This document shows positions 1 through 12,400 of a stretch of DNA of 64,000 bases, in pieces. Below the pieces are notes generated by a model. That model was not told the origin of the DNA. It did not search any database and saw nothing but the letters and a program-made list of their open reading frames with translations. The DNA comes from Dipylidium caninum (lineage: Eukaryota; Platyhelminthes; Cestoda; Cyclophyllidea; Dipylidiidae). The stretch is from contig QEYB01001430.1 in assembly GCA_017562135.1 (NCBI GenBank), positions 62,001 through 126,000 on the forward strand, given 5' to 3'. Made by a program: the position numbers and the translations under genes. How positions within the stretch are numbered: position 1 is the stretch's first letter; the number at the start of each line of letters is the position of its first letter.

Positions 1-1772
1 ACAATCCTCGAACGGAAGATTGTGATTTTTTCAAAGTAGCTGTATTGACATTTAAAACAAATATTCACGGATGAAGTCGATAATAACGGTAATCTGGGGA
101 AATCAAGCACACTTTTTGATAAAAACATAGATTTATGCCCTACCACTATACAATCGAATTCAAAAATATATTTTAGAAATCCAGAAGGGGCGCCATGACT
201 TTGATTGGGGAAAATCACACGAACGTTAATAGGGAAAAGAATCCTGTCCTTTTAGGTATCCAGTATATGAGCGCAAAAACAATTCTCAGTCGGTTAAAAA
301 GTTCTAAATTTTTTGTCTAAAATGTCAAACGTTTCAGGAAAACAATAGCAATGGTAAGTCTTGTAACGGGAATAAATTAAATAGCAAAACTTTACTTGAA
401 GATTCATCCCAGCTTTCAATGGGTGAATAGGAGGATGGGCTTGATCTGACTTCTTCCCATTCCTCGGCCTCAATCCGGAATTCAGGAGTTTATGTGCAAA
501 TTCTAATAGGATCAAAGCAAATAAATAAGTTGGCAATTACCCCCCCAACGAGAATCTTGAGTCTGCGCTTCTACCAATGGTTTTAATTTCAGGTCAGGGG
601 GAAATGAGTTGGTCTCTGTGCGGGGATATGAAATGTACCCTTTGTTGTATAGAGACTCTGCCAATTGCATTGTCTCCTTGGCGGGGAGCCGCAGTTTCCT
701 GGAAGCCAGCTTCTCCATCTCCACTGTGTCCAATGGTAGCGGTCGCCATTTAGTTTTAGGTTTCTGTTCTACATGACAGATCCTCGCGACGGGATTCTGG
801 CAGCAAAATGCAAATAACAACTTTCTAGCTCAATTTACCTCCAAAAGTTGTTCGTGGTAAGCAGCACAACAAGCCTGATCAAAAAGCCGACCCCGCTTCC
901 ATTGGAAGATAGCCTGAGAATCTCTTTCCCTCGTTACCTCAATAGTAATTTTCCAAAATGGTTCCGGGATAAAGCTTTCCACTTCTCGAAAGCGTTCAAC
1001 AACAAAACCGAGAGTAGGAAACTGACACGACCCGTATGAAATGAGTTGGTCGGCGAGGGCCCGAGGGAATACACGTTTAAGGCGAAGAGTTTGAAAACGA
1101 GTAAAAGCGGCTCCAATACGAAGGTCGAGCTCTTGTCGTGCATCGACGGCGTTACTTACACGCTCGTCTAAGGTGGTTAAACTACTGACGGCACGAGCAA
1201 TAGCAGCCGGTGTGATTTCGGAAAAACGGGCCCGAGAAATGTTAATCGAGGATTTAACACGTTGACAGACCTCAACAACTTCCATGCCAATATTTTCACC
1301 TTCACGATCACAATCCGTCCATATTACCAGATGGGAGCAATTCCTAATTTCGCGTTCTAGGGTACGCTGGACGCCAAGAATACATATTTAAATACAATTA
1401 ACCTACTCTGATTGGTTCATATTCCGTTGTGCATTTCTTTTCGATAGGCGCATCGAAGAGGGCTAAAGGATTACAGGAATCCCTAAGTGGAAAGCAATTA
1501 GATTTAGAACAAAACTTGCCAAGATCGAAAACATTGGGAGAATTCGTAATTAAGCAGGTGACCAGAAACTGACGTCATTATGAACAAACAATTTACACCA
1601 TTAAAAGTCATAGGGAACTCATAAATTTTGTTAAATTTGGAGTAGCCTTCTCGCTAATGAAGATGGAAAAATATCAAAACAGGAACCATACGCGGGTCGC
1701 ACGGCCTTGTCCAAGAATTGCAGCAATGTTTTTCGCCGCTTCATTTTTTTCCGCGACATTAAGGACACGCAT
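1..1772 (-). CDS. TOP3A: DNA topoisomerase III alpha, 5' part (partial, runs off left edge)
   Basis: Type IA topoisomerase that passes single strands through a transient 5'-phosphotyrosine break. With BLM-type helicase and RMI1 it dissolves double Holliday junctions, and in animals it also acts in mitochondria. Exons read from the sequence (minus strand): 1692-1772, 1520-1653, 1407-1482, 839-1366, 541-796, 396-502. All phases agree. The rest of the gene lies beyond an intron that reaches the left edge. The protein opens MRVLNVAEKNEAAKNIAAIL. The TOPRIM motif WTDCDREGEN gives Asp115 and Asp117, and the catalytic tyrosine lies in GYISYPRTETN (about Tyr330). KSDQAHPPIHP follows in exon 6. Introns are 38, 37, 40, 42 and 38 nt; the second is GC-AG. 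The ATG at 1772 is the first Met in frame, but the frame is open upstream to a splice acceptor at 1861. Zinc-finger and C-terminal parts are not in the window. Confidence 0.95.
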
Positions 1773-1876
1773 TGACGCGAAGAAACGTTGCAAGAGACCA
1801 AGTAAGGGGACAAACCGTACCATGAAATATCAAGCACCCATCGGGGTATGAGCAAGTGGGCTGTGTGGGAAATTAT

Positions 1877-4800
1877 AAAGGAGGCTTTTTCTGTCGGTGT
1901 AACCTTGAAGGTGATTTGTTGATTTGTTTTTTGTTCAAATGTGTTTTTCGTTGTTCGGATACTTTGGGGAAAACTAAAGCATGTATTTTAAAAAATGTAA
2001 GACTTACTTTGCAAAATTGAATGGGGAGTGTAAGCGCAGGCACATTTCATTTTGCCGAATTGTTAGGCACAGTCTACCATCAAATGATTGTAATAGTAAA
2101 ATATAAATTCTAAGTATTAAAAACCTGTTATTTTGACCTTTGATAAAACGAATATTTCCCAAATTGCTATTCTTGATGTACTCATTATTTTACACCCTCT
2201 CCTATCGACAACGATTTTTGTAAGTGCCAAAGTAATGGAACGGACCGCCATGTCTAAATAAATTATATTGATGAATGAACCCTAAGCATAGCAGTGGTTC
2301 AAACCTTTGTGACACCATAGATGGGACTGTCACATATGTAGTTGGGGAGCTAATCCGCCGAGAAGCAAGTAGTTTTTAATTTTGGCTGGAAAGGTTAGAA
2401 AAACTTAAGTTTTCCTTTCTTTTACTATGTGGAGCGCTCCCTGCATGATATAGGTCAAGCGCAGCCATTTCCATTCCAGGAGGATGATGCAACTACTACA
2501 AAATTCAATTATCTTCACGACCTTTATTCGGTCCTATAAGAGAATCCACCGGTGTTGTACTACTTGCAATTATGAAACATTCCAGCGTCACCCAGTACTT
2601 ACTTGATTGCCGGTATCTCCATAAGCTACTAATGGGAATGACGGTTCAACACTTCTCGGCACACCGTTAATAGAAACGTGACTGGAACATAATTTGACCC
2701 AAAATAGTATCATATTGTTTTCTTTATCGTAAATCGCTGCGGTATTGTCAACCTTTGAGAGCCACCGCCTTCCGCTACATTGGCTTCTGATTGCTTTCTA
2801 GTGGCTTGGCTTCGGTTCCTTGGTAATCCCGCCTTCCAGGCGTGGAAGGAATCATTGCCGACGAGTGACCTCACAAGTCATACAAGTCCTGACTTAACTG
2901 GAATGCGAAGTATCATCTTAGTGAAAGGTAGATCATCCTCCTGTGTCGGCAGTGGAGCCGTTGTAGTGGTACTTGTGTGGAGTACTTGTGGACTATATTC
3001 CACCCACCATTTTTCCTTAAATAGGATTAGGCTTAGCTCAAGAAGTAGGTAAGGATTTTGTTCCTACCTCCTGCCAATAAGGTTAATTGTCTTCAAGATA
3101 TTTCAAAAATTTGGCGCTTTTTTAAACAGAATCCCTTTTACCAATGAAATTGTGAATGCCACATTTTAGGTAAAGAAACAATTTTCATGTGAAACTACAC
3201 CGATCTGCTGGGGAGCAGTGAATTCGCGAAAGAAATGAACTTTAGCCTAACGCAAAGATTGATCCAACACATTTAAGTTAAATTAATCTTCCCTCATCAG
3301 TTTTCGGGGCTTTGGAGAGCCTCGCATCACTGTCAAACTGAAGAGGGTACCAGGATTTGAGCTCGGAGATGGTTGAAATTGGATTAGCGAGAGCTGATCC
3401 GTGCCTGTCACTCGAAATCATCAATCAGGATCCTCCCACCGTCTCTGCCGCCAGCAGATTTGTTTTACACCACTCCTTGGTATGCCATTTGAGAAGAGGC
3501 TGAGTCCACCGGAGGTGGAAGTATTACTATTTTGAGCCTCTCCATACGAGCTGCTCGTCAGCATCAGCATCAGCGAGGGTCTCTCAGCGCAGGCCCCACG
3601 TGAAGCGGTAACGGGGCTCCCCTCAAATCACCATCAGGGCACCGAGTCAGCTCTCCTTTTCCTGCTCTCAGATGCCAGTCTTACCTTAGCCTAGTGGCCT
3701 CATTCCACGAACAGCTTTCTAATATTTCGAAACTACTTTTGACTTGTCAGAAAGTGCTTAGGCACAAAAGTGGAGCAAATACTGCCATTTTTTGGAGGAA
3801 ATTCGATCCCTGCGTATTCGAACTTTGCACTGGGACGAAAGTCCTCGCTTCGCCCAACATTTGTACAGGATGTGAGAAAGAAAAGCCCACTTCCTCGCAA
3901 GGATGGAAAAGTTTGACTACCTCACAGTAGATTTCTTAACGCCAGTCTACGTTTTCGGTCCTTGCAGAGGTCCGCCTAGGAATGAGGCGGAAATTGAACC
4001 AAAGTGAGGTTTTATTTTAAAACAGAGGTGAAAAACGTTATTGGATGACAACCAACCTGCATATCTTTACTTTCCACTGACGAGGTCGTGCAGCACACTG
4101 TTCCACAAGTCTCCTCGAGGTGCAAATTCCCTCGGGCGAACCGGGGGGTATATAAGATGGCGGTTCGGAGTCGCCTTACTTTTGACAGTTGAGCGGAGGA
4201 GAGTCCTCGTTGAGGCCAGAAAGCGTGATTGTTGACGTTGGCTGCCCCCGGCGGTGGGAGGAAATTCAAGCCTCGACCGGGACTTGCATAAATGACCTTT
4301 GTTCTCCTCGCGACCGGCAAATTCTCATGCTGTCAAACTTTGCTCGGCGCTGGATAATTTCGCTAGCAGCCGAGGAGACCCTGGAAGTCCATTTCCTAGT
4401 TGCCTCAACTTGCGAACCGTCCAACGGGTCCTGGGCTCCACGTGGAGCAGAATCCCTCGACGGATGTGGTGACGGCCGCATTTGGAGTCCGGTGTGAACA
4501 GCTTTTCCGGGCGAAGCGGTAGTGGCAACGTCGCGGTGAGTGGTGTCGACTTCGTTGGGGATCCGGAAGAAGTCAATTTTAGACAAGTCGATGGTAGGGA
4601 TGTGGAGAAGGTCATTTACACGTTGAAAGGTGTGTGGAGAGCCCATTCCATCACTTAGTCGACACTTGGAGAAGTTGTGATAATCCTAAAGGGCGGAGAT
4701 TCATCCCGCCCCCTGAGAAATGATCCCACTGCCCTGCGTCCCTCGAGAAACTGACTACGTGCGACGAGGTAGTGGAAACAGCTAAAACAAAGTCTCCTGA

Positions 4801-6475
4801 ACGCATGAATGGCCTTTCACCCCTCTTCCGTCTCCGTAAATTGTGTCCTATAAGGTAAAATGCCCTACCCGTAGAGGCCAGGCGAGGCAAGGCGAAGAAC
4901 TTGCATGATGGCTGGAATGGAGAGGGTGAGTAGTTTCAATGCACAGAAATCAAGGTAACGCCTTCAGCGGTGCTCAGCAGGGGTTGATAAAGTGAACGGG
5001 TGAACAGTTCAGCCGCTCGTGCTCTTCGCTCAATGATGCGGCGGACGTGTCGGCGAGCAAGGCTCCGGACAGGGCAACATGTTCCACGTCGTTTCCCTCG
5101 TTGAGTAGCCTCCTGCCCTCACGCAACTGGCCGCGACTTCGGCGAGCCATGAGAATGGCACCTTTGCCAGTAAAGTTTTGCTTTTACTTCCGGCGGAGGA
5201 GGTGAAATTGAGCATGGAAACCATCCGACGGCCCCGGTGCCTCCGAGCGGACAAATCCCCTCTTGTGGTGGAGCTGTGGAGGCGGATCACATAGCTTACT
5301 GACAATAAATACGTGGAATAATTCCCGTCCTCTCCTCTGCCTCGTCTACTTGCTAATTTAGAGACCAACAGAAAATTTACTTTGACTTCTCTTTTGAGTT
5401 AAGCGACGCACTTTCGCTACTCTCCGCCTCGCCGCGTGGTGGGACGTGGGGTCGACACGACCAAGTCTTCGTAAATTGGCTGCGAGAGGGGAAGAGGCAA
5501 AAAATCGCGGTGTTTAACGCTCAGGGAGCAGCTCCGACGTTCCAATCGCGTTTCCCGCTCCCCACAGATGCGCTCGAAGGCGGCGAGACACGCGTGGAGG
5601 CAAAGTTTATCCGCCGCTGCCGCCTAACAGAGAATTTGTAGACTTTCACTGGCATTTCTTTCCCATAGCAAAGCGTCCCCCTGTCTCACGCACCACTACG
5701 CATGTGCATACACCTCGTGGAATTTGCAAACCTCAGAGCAAATTAGTCGCCTAACACGAAGACTCTCTTGTGCGCGCCCCGCCACCCCCCGTCGCGCCGT
5801 CTGCAACAGGCGACGGATCCACTTCCTCAGCTCCAGCGCGGCGGCGCCTCCCGCGGTGCTCGGGAGGGTTGCGTGCAGCCCAGGGGACCGCCGTCCGCCC
5901 TCCACGCGCGTCCATCCAGAGTCCGGGGGCCAAGATGCTGCAGTTTCCCGTCTCCCGGTTGGAGAACTGTGGCTTCGCGGAGCTAGAAAAATTCCCCTTC
6001 CAGACTTTTTGCAGCCAACAAAACTCCTCATGTCCTTCACCGATCTTCTTGTTAAAGCGAGGTAAGGTGATACCGCTTTAGACAAGCCAGTTAAGGAAAC
6101 TGCCAACGAATACTAACCACAATTTACGCGCCAATTTGCATATTCATTCTCGAAGCATCATTCGCATGTGTTCACACTCGCCTCAACGTAATCCCACAAC
6201 GATGGGAGTTAGTAAAAGTGGACATAGGAAGAAAAATAATCATTTTCAGGCACGCAGTGGGGCTGCAAATCAAGGGGCAAAGGGTGGACGAGGGGAGAAG
6301 GGACGGGAGGCAGAGTGGAGTGGGAAATTCAATGAGTAAGCAAGCGAGGACAGGGCATCCGTGTCGAGAAAGATCGTCACCAGCATCCTCGTCGCCGTAC
6401 TAACAGGGAGGGTTTCCCCCTTCCACGGAGTATATACACTAATTCGAAGGGGGACGCGACTTTCTATACATGCAA
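1877..6475. other. Intergenic region without a recognised gene
   Basis: This stretch lies between the TOP3A 5' end and the RhoGAP gene stop codon. I found no reading frame with family resemblance or with paired splice sites. The first 2 kb is AT-rich and the rest turns GC-rich. It must contain the 3' UTR of the RhoGAP gene on its right side and the TOP3A promoter on its left side. A TATA-like octamer on the plus strand (4149-4156) is followed by short open frames that resemble nothing I know. Confidence 0.5.
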
Positions 6476-9400
6476 TCAGTTCGGTCCCAAAGTTGTCGAT
6501 GTGCTGGAACCCGTGGAGGCGTGTGAACTCCCTCGGCTAAGATGTGTGCCGCCTCCACTGGTAGAATTCAGCTGGTCTGGACTCATAAGACTTCCACGAA
6601 GCGGCCAGTTCTTATATCCCGCCTCGGCCATTGCTTTATTTTGCTCATAGAGTGAATTGAAACGTCGACAGACTAACGGAGGGACTTCGGGGGTTGAAGA
6701 AGTCTTCTGGACACTTGGGAGAACCAAACACTCCCCTTCTTTCATGTAAATCGCCGTGGGACGTGTTCGAACACCAACCGGTTTAGGATTGATGCTAAGT
6801 GGAGGATCCCGAAAATACTGAGACACGGGAGACAGAACGCCAGGAGCCGCTGATTCCTTGTAAAACATGCAGGTCCAACTCGTCTCGCAGCGATGATTCC
6901 TGGAGCTCGTCCTTTGAGCGCCCACCGTGTTACAGGGAAAAGAGTTGCGTCCCCAATTTGCCGCGTTCTCAGGTAAGTTCGACGACAGCGGAGTTTGGGA
7001 CTTCCTTCTAATCTGAATTTGCTTGTTCTGCAGGTGGGCATCCACGTCACTAGTTGAGCGTTGGAGAGGAAAGATGGTAGTCGTTTCAACAGCTCTTAAC
7101 TTCGAATTTGACTGGTTGACAGCTCCGTCAGTCATGGGAAAACGCAGACTGTCGTAGTCCTCGCACACGTCGCCAATCATGAAGGCGCGATGGCCTTGGC
7201 CGCCGACCTCGATGGTGCATGACCGGATGGGGCTGCAGGAGGGATTGCGTCGACGTGAAAAACTGCGACGACGATCGACGACCGTGGTGCCGGAAAAGAC
7301 GCCAGTGTCCTTCGTCACACTTGTCTTCTTGCACTGCTGTTGGGGGGAGATGACGATGCGACTCGGCACGGGTGGCGGGGTGTCCAAGTCGACGGAGACG
7401 ACTGAGAGGATGTTCGAGGCGAGGGGGGAGCAGGAACTGCTCTTGCGGTGGTTGCGTGGAGGGATTGGGGGCGGGAGGACTGCGCTTTCTTGGTTGCCGA
7501 AGGGTTTGGAGGCCTTTCTCGCGGATTTGGCACAGGACTTCAGACCACCGATCGGCTCAGAGTGCTCGTCGGCGCTCAAAGAGTGATGCATCCACATGGT
7601 GCGTTTGTCCTTCGCTTGCAGCGGTTCCAATGATCTGAAATGGTGAAAGTGTAAAATTTAAATAGGGTGGCTTGCAATAAAGCAATTTACTCTTCTGTGT
7701 ACGGAGGTATGTGTTTTTCTATGACTTCAGGTGTGTGAGTGTTAAGGTTAACAACGAGGAAAAATCACTCACAAAGGCAAAAAGACTACATTTTTGAGAA
7801 AAACCAAATTAGATTTCTACATCAGTGGACTCACCCAGTCTCGGTGCCTTTCAGGATTTCGGAAGTGGGAGAATGAAAGGAGAGGAGTGAGGCAAAATTA
7901 AATGTAACACCGGGAGTAAAACATGCGCACGCCCCGGCCACCTTCCCAGGACGAGGAAGAAAGAAATTGCGGCAAAATGTCACACCCCGTTGCCTCGACG
8001 GCCTCGGGTGAAGTGTCGAAGCGCGTGACTATTTGCCCTTTTCCTAATCAAATGCTAAACAAGAGGGGAAGTGTGTGTATGTCTCCCGCCCTTACAGCAC
8101 CACGACGTACTTGCAGGGGGTGTTTTTTACAACTTACTAACGTCAGAACGGGGCATCGCTGATGAAACCGTTCTGATGTCATTAGGAAAGACAACAAAAT
8201 GACAGCGACAGGTTTTCAGCCCCGACTCACGTCACAGCCGAAGTGAGGAGGAATTTCGGCACCCGGGAGAGGAGGACTGTGACCACTTTGAGGCCTTCGA
8301 CCCCACGGCCTCCCCACCTCCACACCCCCTTACACCCTCCCCCCCCTTTGACTCGACCAATGTGGTGTTGCGGCTAGACTAAAATCTGAATTAAGTGGCT
8401 TTACAAAGAACAGTTGTCCGGAGGCGGAAGGGCTGTGGGGGGGGGGTGGCTGCACGGGGATGCACCGGGGAGTGAGCGCGTGGACGTGGGGAAGGGGGGA
8501 GGGAGAGAGAGAGTGAAAGATCGCTTGTCTACTGTCTCTCCTATTCTTACGGTGCCGGACACTGGGGGGTATCTACTTGACGACCGCGTCCACACATTCA
8601 AGAGTCCGCGACAGAAGGAAGTCGAGAGATCCATGGCCACTGGGATGAGCGGACGCGGAAGGGCAGACGCTGAGTGCTAGGACGTAGGCGGGGAAAATAA
8701 GTTTACTATGAGACCGACCCTGAATGCATGCAGGAGGTGGAACAGGTCTGTGAGGCGAATTTTTCCATGCGACGTGGGGTTGACGTTGACGTCTGCGGGG
8801 AAAACGAGTTGCTCCCCTTCCCGCCTTTTGCCCCGCGGATGTGCTGTGTGCAGCAGAGCTGAGGATGAACGGCTGCAAAGCAGGCGGACCGCGCCCGAAA
8901 ATACCACAAAATTGCTGACATTGTGAGGTCGACAGCCTTTCCCAACTCAGACAATCGCATCTTCCACCTCACAAATTCCAGCGGAAATCGAAGTTGATCG
9001 GAGTGGAACAGAGATTCCTTTCGCAGGACGTCGCCTGTCCCGTGAACTTTTCAGGTGTGAGGCTGCCACCGCCACCCCATGTCAAAGAGCTGCTGACCAA
9101 GCAAGAGCTTCGGAAGGCGAAAAGGAGTGGACGAGTGAGACCCTATCAGCATGTCAACAACCAACTTCTTCACACCGGAAGACGATTGCCAATGCAGGGG
9201 CCGCGCGATATGCTGCACTCAAGCAGTTTCTCCACGACAAATTTACAAAATGACAAGGAAAAATGACATCTTTTCGCCATCTGACCAGTGGAGTGCCACT
9301 TTCCTCGCAAGAGACTTCAGTCCGACGGTGGAGTCATCTGACTCTTCCTGCAAGTCCTTACATGTAGATTTGCTCTTTTAAAAAACCTCCGTCATTCAAG

Positions 9401-12400
9401 TACCACATGACAACGGCGAAGACACTTTTATACGTATTTACCGCTCCTCCAGAATGTCACACGGCATGACGTCAGTCTGCATCCTTTTCCACTGCACCCA
9501 CGTCAATGACAGTCGTCGAGACGTTTGCCTCGTAATAAAAAAGTGAGTTGCAGGGATTAGAGCGGTGGCAGGAGACCGAATCCGTTGTATGTGTTGAAAG
9601 AGAAGCGACCTTCGCCCACAACAGCCACACCAAAACCCTGACCATCTGTGCACGGTGGAGCAGCCGTGGGGAGACACACCACGGCGAGGGGAAAGAAAGA
9701 ATCCTATCTAACTGTTGGAAGGGTGAGTTTGAGCGATGGACAAGGACAGCAACGTTGCGAAACAAACTGTCACGCGTCATCAAACCTTTAGTTTTAGGAT
9801 AGGCCGATTTCTCTTTTACTGACGCTCCACAACTCCCGTCCGCTGCTCACATGCCCCCGGGAGGGAGCGGAGAGGCGCCTCCGACAGGCCCCACGGAGGC
9901 AAATGGGGGGCCAAGTCCCTACCCGTAGTCCCCTTTCTCGCTCTATCTCCTAGTCCACGTGAAAGTGCGACTCGCCGCCAACCTCACGTCGCGGAGGCGT
10001 GACTCCTTCTCCTTCTCCTCCTTCTCATCCTCCTTTCCTCCCCATAGAACTTTTTTCATTTTGCGATTTATCTGAGTTAAACTTATCGAAACATCTTTTC
10101 CGACTTGGTCGATTTGGGGGTTAGTAGGAGGCTACAACGTCATCGCGCAGGGTTAAACCAGGTTAATCTGCCCCAAGACGAGAATGTCTACAGTCGGGGA
10201 GGAAGAGAGAGAGGGGCAGGGGTGATCTCGGCGACGACGACAACGGGCAAGATGAAGGAGGTTGAATGGGTGAGCGGAGAGACTTCTCACCTGGTACTCG
10301 CCGAAGAACTGTCTGACTGCGTAATCTCCTCAGGTTTGTCTGTTAAAGGCAAAATGAACAGTGAAACGGGGTTGGGTTGAGATGCCTAGCAGCTGAGGCG
10401 GCGTGTTCGTAACTCACTTTCGGGCAACTCGAGAATGCTGATTCCCTCGGGCAGCGGCTTGACCGGCGTCACTCCCGGCGGTATCATCTGCTTCCAGATG
10501 TCGTTGAAGAAGACGGAGAGCTTTTGGCGGAACTCGAGACTGCCCAGACAGTAAACATCGGTGAAAGGGCCCAAAAGGCAGCCCACAATAGAGCTGCACA
10601 CCGTGCTGTCCTCCCAGCTGGGCTCGGAGTTAGGCCGCTGGAGGAGGTTGGGGCCCCACACTTTGGACAGGGCGTCTACGGACATCTTGTTGACCGCCTG
10701 ATTCACTCGTACTTGCGCCAGGGTGAAGAGAAGGAAGGTCAGCAAGCACTGGTTGATGTCGGGTAACTCGCGCATCATTCTTCAAGGAGGAAAAGAGGGC
10801 GGTTAGTTGCACCCTCCCCCATCCACCACAGGCTCATCTGCTGGCCCCGATTTACTCCACTTCTTCGACAGTACCACTCGAACCCTTCAATCTCCGACAA
10901 TTTGACTGACTCGGTGCTATTCGAATGCCCCATCGGCGGCCTAATCATATTTCGTTTTCACCTTTTAAAAGAACCACGTCCAACACACCTTATCACGGAG
11001 CAAGCGAACGGAGAAAGTGAGTGAAAAGGGCGGTGCTACCAGTCGTCAAGAGGTTCATGTCCACTGGAACTCTTTCAATGCGGGTCTACGCAAAAACGGA
11101 GTGGACCGACAATTCGGTGACCTTACAGCAAGAGGAGGCTGGACGGTGGGAAAAACTCACCTTTTTGCGTAGCTTGCAATCTCCTCGTCTGTGGTGAGGG
11201 CGGTTATCTTGCACCAGTCGTCCCATTTCTCGTCAATCAGTAGGTGCCCGGGAATCTCACTGAAGTACTTCTGTAGTGCAGAAAGTGGAAAAAGGCCCTT
11301 TCAAATGCCATGTCTCCTACATAAAGTGAAGAGAAAACGCTCTTTCGCGTTGGTCGGTGTCAAATGCAATTGAGGCCCGCCACTCTGCGTCTGCGCCCAG
11401 CGATATTGCGCCAGGAGGAAATGGGAGCGCCCGGAGACGGTAGTTTGATGAGGACCTTGCATGAAGAACGACAATTCGGCATTGTCTGTAACAGCCGCTT
11501 CTCCCCTAAGACCCGCTCAATGAACGTGTGAACTGGTGGAGAGGGGCGTACACAAGCGTGTGCGCGTCGTCGATCATTTGCTCACGAAAATGTACTGTAA
11601 GAAAAGGCAGTCGCCTCCGACAGGCTGCGACCGCGGCTGGGCGACAAAACGGCGCGAAAAAGGGGATCTGTTGGACATGTCCGCGATCAGTCCGAGAGAC
11701 ATTTAGCATTTCCCAGTCCATTCACTTTAAGAGCACCGACTCGAGATTAACGGGAGCATGGTGCATGCCAGGGCTCCACTTTGCCTAAATAGATCCCATC
11801 TATCCGCGATTCACCCCGACTCCGCTCCCCCAGTAGCAGCTCGGCAGGAAGCCTACGTCGGGCGACGTACCTTGAGGATGCTGGCGGCACACAGAGGCGT
11901 GCACTCCTCCACCAGGAGGGGATCTTCGTTGGTGTCCACTCGTTGGATCATCGCCTGCAACTGCGACATCTGCACCGACTTGCGGAAGATGCCTTCCGTG
12001 AGGTTGCCCTCGTAGAAGACCAGCACGAAGAGGCTCTAGGTGAAAGCGTTGAGTCACAAATGTGGTCTGTGGCTAGTCAAAAAGCACTTGCTACATTTGA
12101 ACTGCAGAAAATCGCTCTACGGTTCAGACACCCGCGTCCGATGTACGCAATTCGGTGGGATTATTAATTTCTTGATGGTGGTATCGGCGCTCAACCTGGC
12201 AAAAAAGGATGAAGTCTGGTAAAGTGTGGACCCTATTCCCCTAACTCAAGTAAATGAACCAAAAATGCGACCACCGTGCAGCCGAACGACCCAAGTTACG
12301 TCTTCGGCAATGGCAAAAAGGTTTTCATCCAGACCACCCGACTTAATGGGTCAATTGGCTCAACCGCAATTTTGACACACCATGACAGACATTGGGACAC

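Noticed and set aside
7400..7600. Plus-strand frames at the RhoGAP tail exon
   Set aside because: They are shadows of the 386-codon minus-strand last exon.
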